64,000 bases of DNA from Straminergon stramineum (lineage: Eukaryota > Streptophyta > Bryopsida > Hypnales > Calliergonaceae), in assembly GCA_963920665.1 (NCBI GenBank), contig OY987268.1, forward strand, positions 7,256,501 through 7,320,500, in the 5' to 3' direction. The first letter of the stretch is position 1. Every line of letters starts with the position of its first letter. The position numbers and the translations under genes were made by a program. The notes beneath the pieces are model-generated. The model was not told the DNA's origin. It did no database searches and saw only the letters and a program-made list of their open reading frames with translations. Positions 53,640 to 64,000 of the stretch are shown here, piece after piece.

Positions 53640-54050
53640 ATTTTAGGTAAATGATTTACACAATACCATAAGGGATGATTTCCATAGTGACCAAACAAAC
53701 ATTTTGGGATAAAGGATTAAGCATTGGGCTTTCCCCTTCTGTTCAATTAAAAAAACATTGATAAATAGGGAGATGCAATGGCTATTAAAAAATCATCCAA
53801 GTGAAATCAATAAATTACCATCTTAATTTCAATATTTTAAGTCGTGTAACCAAATAGAAAACTGAGTACAAGAAATGAACCACTTCTTTAAAATAAACAA
53901 TGGATTTTTGAATGCCCCATACAAGCTCCCGCCGGTTTCTAATTGACTAGCCCAAGGATACTACCGGTTTGAATCGCCTCATTAACCTTTAAAGGACACA
54001 CTAGTGACCGTGGAAATCATCCCTTTTGGAATTGTGTGACATCATCTACT
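53640..54050. mobile_element. Fragments of the short TTAA MITE family
   Basis: The words TGATTTCCATAGTGACCA near 53680 and, inverted, ACTAGTGACCGTGGAAATCA near 54001 match the end of the 230-bp element at 23287-23516. TTAACC at 53984-53989 and TTAACCCC at 54051 suggest adjacent or nested insertions. Boundaries are unclear. Confidence 0.5.
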
Positions 54051-54994
54051 TTAACCCCTAAAAGACCAGTATACATTTAAGCATTTTGGGGCATCATAGA
54101 AATTTTATGTAGGTACATATGATTAGAGACTTGCATATTTTAGGTTTAGGCTGAAATTTTAAGAAAAGTTAGGGACGAGAAATATCTTTCATGCGCACAA
54201 AATTTTATGACATTTGGAAATTTGAGTCAAAAGTTATCTCCTAATATGTTACATTTTTTTCGTAACTTAATGGGCAGTCTGGGGAAATTAAAGAAATATG
54301 TTTTTTAGAAACAAAAATTTGAAATTGGTTTTCTTAGTTATTTATACATGGAAAGCTTTGAATCATTCCATTTTAATCAATGAGTCAAAAGTTACAAGGA
54401 CTTTTAATTTGAATGTGGACAATTATGGATTATCTACTTTAAAATAAACTTTGAAGTCCTTTATTTTACTCAATTTTCAATAATTTTTGGAAAAAATAAA
54501 ATCATAGGATGTAAATTTTTTATTGCAACATTTCAACCATTGGGATTGGCATTTTTCAATTCTATAACCAAAATCTTAACAATTTAGTATTTTGAATCAT
54601 TTTCTACTTCTTTCTACTTACTATTTTTTTCGTACATATTGTACAATTCCAAATGATTTGAAATTTTTCAAGCATGTATCCAACTTGCCTTTAAGAATGA
54701 ATTCAAAGAATCACCACCATTTTGGACATTTTTTTCATATAAATGTGACCTTGTGAAGTGCATCTTGTTTGCAGGGCCAAATAAAGGATTTTTGTCACTT
54801 CAAATGCTAATATCTTGCAATCAACATGTTGGAAATTTCTAAATTTCTTTTCACATCTTCTCAAACCATCATGAAATGAGATCACATGGTTACATGTGTC
54901 CAAATTTTTTTTCTAAATTTTTTTACTTGTAATAGAAGTGGTAGTTTTGGAGCATTTTCAGTGAACACCTAGTCAAGGAACTTTTGGGGTAAAA
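54051..54994. mobile_element. TTAA-flanked element, copy B (about 0.94 kb)
   Basis: A second copy of the element at 22175-23107 in the same orientation. It starts TTAACCCCTAAAAGACCA and ends CAAGGAACTTTTGGGGTAA, where the terminal TTAA has been altered. Internal words shared with copy A include AATATCTTTCATG, TTGAGTCAAAAGTTAT and TTTTTGTCACTTCAAATGCT. It is non-coding; the minus ORF at 54703-54903 is not credible. Confidence 0.7.
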
Positions 54995-55067
54995 AATTTT
55001 AAAAAAATAAAAATAAAAATAAAATAAAAATAAAATAAAAATAAAATAAAAAATATATATATATATA
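54995..55067. repeat. A-rich simple repeat (AAAATA)n and (TA)n
   Basis: Low-complexity AAAATAAAAATA run followed by (TA) repeats, directly abutting the damaged right end of the TTAA element copy B. Confidence 0.9.
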
Positions 55068-55282
55068 TTCACTAGAGGTCAAACCATTGTGTAAGATCTC
55101 TCCTTTTTGCACAGAAATCCAAGGATGAACAATTACAATTGTACTTCTAGAGTCCTACATAGGAAGATTTTGTGTCATCCATCGGACAAAAACCTGTCCT
55201 TGGTGTCGTTTAAGGGTTGAAAGGCAAGCCACCCTCTTGAACTCCAACACCAGAGCAACAATTTCTCTTCAATTGCTAATAA

Positions 55283-55934
55283 GAGCATTACCACCCATCT
55301 TGCAAAATGCGGGGCCATCCAATTTGCAAACCACACCACTTTACCCACAGCATGCTATAAGTTCCCAAATTTTGACTACTTTGCAAGGTCCATCCAATGG
55401 GCTATAGCACTAAAGGTCCATGCTTTAGGGGAAAGTGCCAATGCTCTTGTCTCATGCAGTTTGCAAGCTACTCTTAGGCTTGCAAAAAACCCCCATTTTG
55501 CAAGCCACCTAGGGCTTTTGGCCCGTCCACTTAACAAGTTCATCCATTCTGCAAGACAGGCAGGGCAATTTTGCAAGCCACCTTGGACAAGTCATCCATT
55601 CTGCAAGAAAGGTGGGGCAATTTTGCAAGCCGCCTTGGACAAGTCATCTGTTCTATGAGACAGGTGGGGCAATTTTTCAAGCTGCCTTGAACAAGTCATT
55701 TGTTTTGCAAGACGGGTGGGACAATTTTGCAAGCCACCTTGGACAAGTCATCCGTTCTACGAGATGGGTGGGGCAATTTTGCAAGCCGCCTTGAACAAGT
55801 AATCCGTTTTGCAAGATGGGTGGGACAATTTTGCAAGCTGTCTTGAACAAGTCATCCATTGTGCAAGACAGGCGGGGCAATTTTGCAAGCCACCTTGGAC
55901 AAGTCATCCGTTTTGCCAGACGGGTGGGATGCTC
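55283..55934. mobile_element. 652-bp GAGCATC...GATGCTC element containing 52-bp repeats
   Basis: The left end GAGCATTACCACCCATCTTG and the reverse complement of the right end GAGCATCCCACCCGTCTGGC are inverted repeats, flanked by TAA on both sides (55280-55282 and 55935-55937). A 3-bp TAA/TTA duplication is typical of PIF/Harbinger MITEs. A shorter inverted relative sits at 63445-63701. The element is non-coding. Confidence 0.75.
55527..55925. repeat. 52-bp tandem repeat, about 7.5 copies
   Basis: The unit contains TTTTGCAAGCCACCTTGGAC, AAGTCATCCGTTCTGCAAGA and CGGGTGGGGCAA. The word ACAAGTCAT recurs every 52 bp (55587, 55639, 55691, 55743 and onwards). Single, non-tandem versions occur in the relative at 63445-63701, so the array was expanded inside the element. 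Confidence 0.88.
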
Positions 55935-55937
55935 TAA

Positions 55938-58385
55938 TGGGACTTGAGTATGATACATGAGGTTCCGGCTGGTTTCCCAAAATCATGGCTTCTTATTACT
56001 GAGGGAGGCTCTCGGAAGTCTCTCAGAGCTCCGGTATCTGTCCCAAAATAAGCAAGCTGGGAAGAAATTCAGGTTCCCAGTACTTATTACTGTACCAGCT
56101 TTGTACTCCCCGGTACATTCCACACTGTACTTTTCTTGCAAGGGGGTAACACCACTCGGAAAACTCTTCTCTCTTTGCCAATAGGATTTTAGTAATAATA
56201 TGGGGATTAAAACGGTATATTAGTACATAAATACTATGTAAAAAGTTTGTGATTGTGTGATTGTAGTTTCTTTTAAGTCTAGGAGGGAGGGGAGGGGGAG
56301 GTTGTTGTGGAAGTCATCTTTTGAGGGTACCGTGTAAATCATTTGCTTCAAAAACAACACCAAGAGCACTTATTGGAGGTCAAACGAACTTAGTGTGCAA
56401 GACCTCAATCTCTTTTTTTATACAAAATTCTAAGGATGATGGAACATCTACACTTTTGTCCTACATAGAAGGATTCTTTGTCATCCATCAATGTCTTAGG
56501 TATAGACGCTTAGTGTCTGAGGTATCTCTCAACGGTTGAACAAATGAAGTGAAATGAAGTTGTAGAGACCACCCAATAGAGAATACCAAACTCTCCGGTG
56601 CAATTAATAGAATGTTGTAAGAAATTTCTAAGAGCATCTTTAGTCCAATCGATATATTGGCCCTCCAAATGTATTCTAACTTTTGATTCTTATATAATTA
56701 GAACTTGAAAATACTATCATTGGAAGCACATCCTCAAGTGCTTTGAATTGACCTAATAAAATTCAAAATTCAAAAATGATATCCTTCAAATTTGAGCCTG
56801 GAAACATAGCTAATCAAGTCTAGTTTTTACTCCAATTGGAAAAGGCATTAATGCACACCTAATGCACCTTGTGTTTGTGAATAAAAAAAATACATCATCA
56901 ACAATGCAAGTATATAAAATCTAAATATCACCTAAAAATTTGGGTGGAGCCCAAAAATTTAACATTGCCAATTCTGGAATTTTGAATTTGATTTGGCTTT
57001 TTTCTTGAACCTAGTATAATTAAAGGCAACCAAGGTGATGAAAAAGATTAATTATTTCTTTTATTCTTTACCTTGGTCTCTAAATGCATTCTCACTTGAC
57101 AATTCTAGCTACTATTGTCATAAACTAACATTTTGAGATAAACAAACTTGAACTAGAACAAATATGCAATATAATCAACTTTTATTTAATACTTGGTTCA
57201 CATTGTAGGTAGAGCAACTAGGTGGCCAATTCAAATGATAACCTTAGGCAAATCTCAAAAATGTTTATTTTTCAAATAAAATTGTAAAGAATAACCAAAA
57301 CCTTTCAAAGTCTAATAATGATAGAGAACTCTATATGTTGGTTGGCTTGGCTAAAAAAATTTAGGCATTGACCGTGTTTACTAGATGTCATAGATTTAAG
57401 GAATTAAACATCATCTCAAATAGAATGAATGTTATTGTTAAAGGAAAAAAAAATCAATCACACCAAAGGAGAATGAGTGTATTTGAAAAAAAACATTTCG
57501 AAGAGAAAATAGTCATCTTTTTCTACATGCAATTACCTCATGCTTATATATTCACCCCCTTCTCCTAAAAAGGAAATGTAATGGAATTTGGGAATCCAAG
57601 TTCTTGGGAATTATTTTCTTAAAATTTAAGGTGTTCTTTGCTACGAATAAAATAAAAAAATGAAACAATAAAATCAAATTAAAAAATCCAACATAACCCC
57701 AAAAATCAAACATTGCAATAATTGTGATTTCAATGTGTATGTAATGCAAGGATTTTGAAGCTTTTCACTACATTTGATGCCCTAGCAAGTGATAGTGTAT
57801 ACAATATCCCACCATTTTTGTCTATTTTGTAGATATATGGAATATTGCAAATGAAATAGCTAATGCCCAACAATGTAAAAAAAAATCTACTTAGTAGTGA
57901 GACTACCTTTACTTGATGGTCAAAATTGGCTTTTAAAATTCTAAAATTAGACATTAGAAAATTTAGAATATTCTTTTTTTTAAGAAAATTGTATCGAAAA
58001 TAAAGAAATATCTCTATTTTTAAACATCCACCAAATCTCATTGGACAACTTTAATTAATTATTCGGCAAGGATTGTTAATCCTAACTATAAGGCATAATA
58101 TTGGTTTCAAAAAAATTCTTTACAATTGTAAGACTACCATACTAAGTGGTCAAAATCAACAAAAAAAAAATTTTAATAATCAAATGCTAGAACTTTAAAA
58201 ATTCTCTAATTTTAAACATCACCCAAATCACATTCGTTAACTTTAATTAAAATTTTGTTGAGTACTGACATTGACCAATAGGCACACAAATAGTTTACAA
58301 ATTCTCTAAACTTTTCAAACCTAGTGGAGCTTCCTTGCACCTTCTTCCTTGCCTTGTATTGAAAACCATCGCCCCCATTGTCTAA
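55938..58385. other. AT-rich intergenic region
   Basis: No gene supported. 56366-56540 resembles part of the TTAA MITE family. A solitary TAAGAGCATC end lies at 56629. A G-rich GGAGGGAGGGGAGGGGG run sits at about 56281-56300. The remaining stretch (56700-58380) is AT-rich with only chance ORFs. Confidence 0.45.
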
Positions 58386-59223
58386 GAGCATCGACACTAT
58401 TGCCCAGTATATGGGCTGGGTACGGCGGTTGTTGAGCCCGAAAGTGATGACACCCCCCACTGTGGACTCAAGGACAATGAAATTTTGGCCAACCTATTCA
58501 AATTCATCATTTGGCACGCCATCTTCTTGTGTCATTTTTTATTATATTGAGTTGCAATTTGGGGATATCTTCGAGGAACAATTGTTAGCTTTTTGTCTTA
58601 TCTACCTTGTTGGGATGTGAGGAGGCCTTCCAACAAGACACATGCATGAACAATAATGCAAATAAGAACATACCGTGGTACTACGGCGTAGAAGAGTGGG
58701 GGACCAACAAAACACAGTGTCTAGATCAACAAAGTCAACATTGCACAACTCTTTTGTCGAGTCACATTTCTTGCTAAACGATGGCGATGCTCTAAGAGTA
58801 TCGCCATTGTTTAGCAAGAAATGTGACTCGACAAAAGAGTTGTGCAATGTTGACTTTGTTGATCTAGACCCAATACTATCTTGCTCCCCCACTCTTTCAT
58901 AGCATGGCTCCGCAGCATGCTTTGTTTTCAGGCTACTATTCATGCACAAGAGTTAGCGGGCCATATTGTTTGGCCACAATGCTCCTCCTCACATCCTAAC
59001 AAGTTAGATGACAACAAAATCTGACAATTGTTCCTTGAGGAAACCCAACAATTGCAACTCAGTAAATAAAAAACTGACATGAAAAAATGGCGTGCCAAAC
59101 CATATTTTCAAGTGGGCCGGCCAAAATCTGACTGTCTCTGAGTCCACAATGGGGGGCGACATCACTTCCAGGCTCAACAGCCGCCGTGCCAGGCCCATAT
59201 ACTGGGCAACAATGGCGATGCTC
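58386..59223. mobile_element. Head-to-head pair of GAGCATC elements forming an 838-bp palindrome
   Basis: Two copies of one element lie in opposite orientation: 58386-58792 and 58796-59223, sharing TAA (58793-58795). Each starts GAGCATCG or GAGTATCG and ends CGATGCTC. Across the centre the arms pair over nearly their whole length. For example, TTGCCCAGTATATGGGCTGG near 58400 pairs with the inverse near 59200, and GTTGATCTAGAC pairs with GTCTAGATCAAC. The outer flanks are TAA and TCA. It has no coding potential of its own; the ORFs on both strands are mirror images. Confidence 0.8.
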
Positions 59224-62217
59224 TCAAACCATACAATCATGCATCAAGAAACCAAACTATTTCAAAACAACTTTGGTCTGAAATCTGAATGCTATCTCAA
59301 CAAAGTCCGCCGGACTTCTTCTTCTTCTAAACACGTGTGACAAGCTTAGTGTGAGACGGCACCAGCTTCTCTTTTTTGAAACAAATGAAGCGGAATTTCG
59401 CTGCAGGGACAAACTGAATAAGTTACAGAACCGCCAGTCGCAAGTGGCCTGCCGGGACAACGTACAGAGATGTGAGTGCCTGTGACACCACTTGGGAAGA
59501 GTGTAAGATAAGATACTTACGGCCTCTTGACTCAGACAATCAGGTTGATTGAACAACAGGACTTTCAGTTCAGTTCGGATCAATTGAAAGTCACCACAGT
59601 TCAGATCATCAGTCAGTCTGCAAAGTAACGTAAGCTTATTCTACTTCATTTTAATTCGACTTTCATCAAAGTCCAAAGTGAGAATCAAATCACCACTGTC
59701 GGTGGGTTGTCGTCGCTACCCATGATGTGTTTCCTGGAAACTCGAGCTGTAAATTTGCACACGCAGTTCAAGCGGTGATTGAGTCTACGGGCAGAAATTA
59801 GTTACAAGGATTAAAGTGTAAGAGCATCCGCACTCATTCAATGGAGAAACGATGACGGGCTGTACGTGAGCCTCTTGCCCGCCGGGTCATTGCAGAGCCG
59901 GGGTTGTGAGTCGTTGGCCTCCAAATAGTCTCGTGTAAAATGAAGACAATGAAGGTGTTATAATTGTTCTCAAGAAAACTTGAATCATCTACATTGCTTT
60001 GGAATTTAGTGAAATGATAACATATTTAATCTCCCTTCTCCTCCTGCCATTTGCACAAGGGCAATGGTATTCTTCACTTTGCCATTTTGGGGGAAATTTG
60101 GTGGGTTTGTTATAGGCAAATCTTCAAAGATAATAAGTGAGATCACCACTAGATCATTCTATATCATTTAGTCTTTTGTTTGGAAATACATTGCAAATAT
60201 TTTTTAGCATTGTCACATACTTGCTTACTTAAGTAATGCAATAATTAACACAAATAGTTGACTAAGTACAGGTTTTACACTCAATGCCACAAGAATGAGA
60301 GAAAAATATAGTTCTTTAAGAATAGTCGATATATCTCTATCAATAAGGTCATAATTAGTGAATTCTGTTACCTACTTCCAATTTTAACTATGAAATCTAT
60401 GGTAATATTGTAATTAGAAATTTTTCTTTTCTTATTAGTATAAATTGACTACCAAAGAAAAATATAAAATAAAATGGTTAAAATTATTGTAGAGATCAAT
60501 CCATTTTTGAATAATTTTGTTCTTCTTAGATGGTGGCTGATCAATCTTTTAGAAGAATCTTTATTAGCCACCATCTTTAAGTAAGGTATCCTAGATACCT
60601 TTCTCTATCATACAATTTTGACTTTGGAGTCAATTGTGGGATTTTAGGTGAGCAATCTCTCATTTACACTATTAAGAGTTCAATTTCTTTCTTTGTCTGC
60701 ATTTTGAGCTCTTTCAAGTTATTCTCCATTTTCTTTTACCTATTTACTTCTTTCACTGTCTTCATTATTATTCTCTCTATCATTTAAAATATCAATGTAA
60801 CACAATAGAAACTCAAAAGTATCTTTATCATCATTTTTTTCTTGAAAAAGAGACTACATCAATTAAAAGACAAAGTTCAAGTAAAACAATCATTTGGGTG
60901 CCTTAAGGCAGTTCTATATGGTAAGAAATATTTTCATCATTTTATCAATTACACAAATTAGTGTGAAATGTCAAGAAAATAGTGTAGGCAACCAAAGAGC
61001 CTCATTTCTTTTATGGAAAAAGAATTTTTTGAATTAATGTAATTTTTTGGTGATCTATCTTCAAAAAAATTCTTCAAGCCTTTATAGCAAGAATATAGGA
61101 AAATTTAGATATCTTTTTACTACATTTTGCCAAATCCATCTCAAGGAAGGATGGGGATTCATCAATTTTAATTATAATAGTAAACTATGAAATATATAAG
61201 AAATATAGTTAAATAGAAAATAGAAAAAATAGAAAAAATGGTAAAAAAATAATGTAAACTAACATACTTATCTTACCAAGAGCCGCTTTAGACAAACAAG
61301 AAGGCAATTGGACTTCGAGCCTCTCAACAATTGAAAGTAGTCGACATGTACATTCTAATGTCAAAACTCACGTGGTAGAAAATTGGACAAAGCTCCAACG
61401 CTCCAACCAACCCTTTTGAGGCACAATGGGGCCAAATTGACTCATTTCAAAATAAACGTCTACTTTTTGCCAAATAAAAGTACTCTTTTCATCCCAAAAA
61501 TTTCCATTTCTTTTTAAAATGTAGATGAAGTTGCCAAATTTGAATGAGAAAATACATGAATATGATTGAAAAGTAGTTTTTGGTCCAAAAGATGCATGAA
61601 TGTAGAAATACAATGCTTCACCAAATTTTAAGTGATTGCCATCCCGTCACTTTCTCAAAAACTAAAAAAAAAGGGTTAACTTCAACTATTCAAAATAATA
61701 CAAAATAATGCCAACTATATCTTCTTGACAAGCTACAGGAAAATCCATAATCCTCCGGAAGAAGTACCATGTTGCAAGTACCTTCTAGTTGAAATCCTCC
61801 AAGAAGAAAGTACTATGATGCAAGCACCTTCCCTCCAAGAGAAGTGGCATGTTGCAAGCACCTTCCAAGCCAAAATAAAACTCCCGAAAAAAAATTTGTC
61901 AATAGGAGGACAAATCAACTCTACTTTAACATCATTCAATCCATGTGCTTCCTTCCTACCTCTCTACTCTACTCTAGTGCGAAATCCCACTTGCAATCAC
62001 AACCAATCCCGTTAAAGAAATGTATTTGCCGTCATTCTTCCTACCTCTCATGTGAAGTGAAGACGCTTTAACTAACTTAACTTATCGCCACATGAGCGAC
62101 ATGACAACTGAAGACGGCGGGAGTGCAAACAATTTACGCTGGTCTGTCTGTATTGACAAAAATGAGATGAAAATCCAAGTGAGTCGGAGGGCGCGCAAAA
62201 GCCCGTAATGACTGAGT
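59224..62217. other. Intergenic region
   Basis: No gene supported. 59340-59900 is less AT-rich, unique within the window, and has a solitary TAAGAGCATCC end at 59820. 60528-60580 has an 11-bp inverted pair (AGATGGTGGCT/AGCCACCATCT). 61750-61870 has three imperfect copies of a 40-48 bp phrase with ATGTTGCAAGCACCTTCC. The rest is AT-rich. Confidence 0.45.
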
Positions 62218-62265
62218 GAAAGAGTCTCAAATCATTTGGAGTCGTGAATGATTTGAGACTCTTTC
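62218..62265. repeat. Perfect 19-bp hairpin
   Basis: GAAAGAGTCTCAAATCATT (62218-62236) is exactly inverted at 62247-62265, leaving a 10-base loop. No U-tract terminator context applies in a plant nucleus. It may be a small RNA hairpin or a relic of a palindromic insertion. Confidence 0.85.
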
Positions 62266-62494
62266 GATAATATCGTTCGATCTCTGCACTGCCGAAGTTC
62301 TTACAAAATCCATAAACTAAAAATATATACCACTGACGCACCATCTTAGTTTGTCTTTGCAATGAAATTATTTTCGTTTCATTGGTTTCAAAAATGAACT
62401 AAAAAAATCAACCGAGCAGGCACCGTCAGTTTTCATGCAATCATTCCGTCACTTTGTTCCGTTCTTATTTAATCTGTTTTTGGTGTAGAAAATG

Positions 62495-62548
62495 AGGACT
62501 GAGGGCCTCCTAGCCTGCCATGTGAGTCGGCAGGAGGCCCTCAGTCCT
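62495..62548. repeat. GC-rich hairpin and partial direct repeat
   Basis: AGGACTGAGGGCCTCCT (62495-62511) is exactly inverted at 62532-62548, with CTGCC/GGCAG extending the stem. The preceding TTTTGGTGTAGAAAATGAGG is repeated directly at about 62566-62585, followed by a second, partial GAGGGCCTCCT. Confidence 0.8.
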
Positions 62549-63216
62549 GTCAACGGATGCCTGGGTTTTTGGTGTAGAAAATGAGGACTCATGAGGGCCT
62601 CCTGCTTGCCACATTGAGATCAGCAACACCTCGGTCCATGATCCAGTAATAAGTATACCGAATCCTGCTTCCCAAGGTTAAGGTAGCCCCACGGCGGCCG
62701 AACCTTCGTCGTTGACTCCAAGCTTTTGAAAAACAATTTTTTTTTTGGTTGTTGTTGACTCATCAGTTTTAAAACCCATTTGAACCCTTCAAAAGCATGG
62801 CCCAAAAGACTGCAAGTCAACTCCTTTCAAGGTTGAAACGTTCCACGTGTTTTTAGCACTTAAGAAAAGGAACAACTGTGCGGGATTTGAAAGAAATTAA
62901 TAAAAAGAAGAAAAGAAACGAAAGAGACTGCTGCCGCTGCCTATGAGATGCTTGTTGTCAGTATAGTTCGGCTTATTATTGTAAACCTCGTGTTCGGCAC
63001 TTCAGCGATTCTGTAAGTTCATGGACCCTGCTTTCAAGGCGAACCAGCTATCGTTCCAAATGCCATGAAACCAGGGGCTGTTATATCCGAGACATATCCG
63101 AAATTGCCACCTGTCTTTTGCACTACTGAACCTCCAATGAGGGAACGACACCTATGTTACTTGAAACAATTTTATTTGGGGGTGGCGAGGGGAGCTGTGC
63201 TATTTGGTTTAACCCT
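62549..63216. other. Intergenic region
   Basis: Moderate GC content. No ORF of recognisable type, no splice pattern and no repeat structure beyond the direct repeat of the hairpin leader at 62566-62585. Confidence 0.4.
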
Positions 63217-63440
63217 TAACCCCTAAACGATGAGGCGGACATTTTTTGTCCAATGAATGACAAGGAATTCTCCTTTGTAGGACAGAATTGCAACTATTCA
63301 TCTTGGGAATTAGGGGTGGAAAGGGGAGATCTTCTACAGTAGTTTGACTCCCAATGAGTATTTTTTATTTTTCTAAAGTGGATGATGTCACACAATTCTA
63401 AAATGTCTAATTTCCATGGTCACCAGCCGGGCATTGAAAG
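63217..63440. mobile_element. TTAA MITE relative
   Basis: It starts TTAACCCCTAAACGATGAGG and shares GGACATTTTTTGTCCAATGA and CCATGGTCACCAG with the element at 23287-23516. Its right end is degraded and abuts the next element at 63445. Confidence 0.6.
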
Positions 63441-63444
63441 ATTA

Positions 63445-63701
63445 GAGCATCCCCACTTGTCTTGCAAAACGGATGAACTTGTCCAAGTCAGCTTGCAAAA
63501 TGGAGGAACTTGTTAAGAAGTTGGGCCAAAAGCTTCTAGTAGCCTGCAAACCTCATGAGACAAAGTAGATGGCAAATTGCTTTCTGATTTTAGTAACTTA
63601 GTAGTTTGCTTTGGATAGGGTAGTTTGGCTTGCAAACTAGATGGCCCATGTTTTGTATGCCAAGATGAGCTTGTTGCGCTAGCTGGTGGGTGGTGATGCT
63701 C
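63445..63701. mobile_element. 257-bp GAGCATC...GATGCTC element with TTA duplication
   Basis: The left end GAGCATCCCCACTTG and the reverse complement of the right end GAGCATCACCACCCACC are inverted repeats, flanked by TTA at 63442-63444 and 63702-63704. The interior shares TTGCAAAACGGATGAACTTG and GGGCCAAAAGC with 55283-55934 in inverse orientation. Confidence 0.75.
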
Positions 63702-64000
63702 TTAACCCCTAAATGCCCAAGGCCTCTTTTGGGCTTCTTGGAATTTGCTTTAAATTGAACCAAAAGCCAACATTTTGATATGTTTTATCAATTTAAAAAA
63801 AATTATAACCATACAAATTCAAACTAGATATGTTGGTGATCACATAGGAAAAGAAAATACAACAATATCACTTATGGATAGAAAGATTATAATATTTGAT
63901 GACAAGGGTGTTAAAATTGTGAAAGTGATTCGAAGTCTTCTGATCCTCTTTTCACATGTCAAACCTAAAATGTTGGTCGCCAAAAAAAACATATGAGCTT
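63702..64000. mobile_element. Start of another TTAA-type element, cut by window end
   Basis: It begins TTAACCCCTAAATGCCCAAG immediately after the preceding element and resembles 30987 onward (TTAACCCTGAAATGCC). The far end is outside the window. The ORF at 63775-63996 runs off the edge and matches nothing I recognise. Confidence 0.45.

Noticed and set aside
55527..55925. Spaced repeats resembling a CRISPR array
   Set aside because: Units are contiguous 52-bp tandem copies without unique spacers, inside a MITE in plant DNA.

Overview
This is plant nuclear DNA, AT-rich and full of repeats. The one clearly intact host gene, at 23984-29502, is a ten-exon NADPH-thioredoxin reductase C (NTRC). NTRC is a plastid protein of plants, green algae and cyanobacteria, and here it has a plastid-type leader and GT-AG introns. 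A short TTTAGGG run and many MITE-like elements also fit a land plant. The gene content, including a ParB/DNA-methyltransferase gene with introns, leads me to guess a bryophyte, lycophyte or fern rather than a crop, but the sequence does not settle this.

Layout. 1-8.5 kb (minus strand): a decayed hAT-superfamily transposase with BED, DUF659 and C-terminal dimerisation regions, preceded on the same strand by a decayed coiled-coil/RING-H2 gene. 8.7-11.4 kb: a gene-free island carrying about 28 copies of an 11-bp motif, GWC-N5-GWC, interrupted by a 362-bp hAT MITE with 8-bp target duplications. 12.0-12.8 kb: diverged GC-rich tandem repeats. 13.0-19.4 kb (plus): a broken, multi-exon gene joining a ParB-like DGNHR region, a lysine-rich linker and a permuted amino-methyltransferase domain. 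A CACTA-type foldback element and a second MITE-like element sit inside its exons. 19.4-23.5 kb: spacer and TTAA-flanked elements. 23.5-29.5 kb: NTRC. 29.5-33.4 kb: spacer with a foldback element.

33383-50231 looks like one giant (about 16.8 kb) hAT-like element. Its ends are inverted repeats related to those of the 362-bp MITE, flanked by an 8-bp target duplication matching at 7 of 8 positions. It carries a kinase-like gene (minus), a divergent coiled-coil/RING-H2 gene (plus) and a BED-DUF659-hAT transposase (plus), all single-frame but interrupted by a few stop codons. The same GC-rich word (about GTCCGCGCCCT) recurs at both ends and beside all three TATA boxes. 50.2-64 kb has no recognisable gene. 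It holds a second copy of the 0.93-kb TTAA element, 52-bp tandem repeats inside a GAGCATC...GATGCTC element, a head-to-head palindrome of that type, and perfect small hairpins.

The best candidate for something undescribed is the transposon lineage itself. A RING-H2/coiled-coil gene and a DUF659 transposase occur in the same order and strand in both copies. A different divergent cargo lies next to each: kinase-like in one, possibly the ParB-methyltransferase in the other. A shared terminal and promoter motif could be the transposase binding site. The family calls come from motifs read by eye; no database search was possible.
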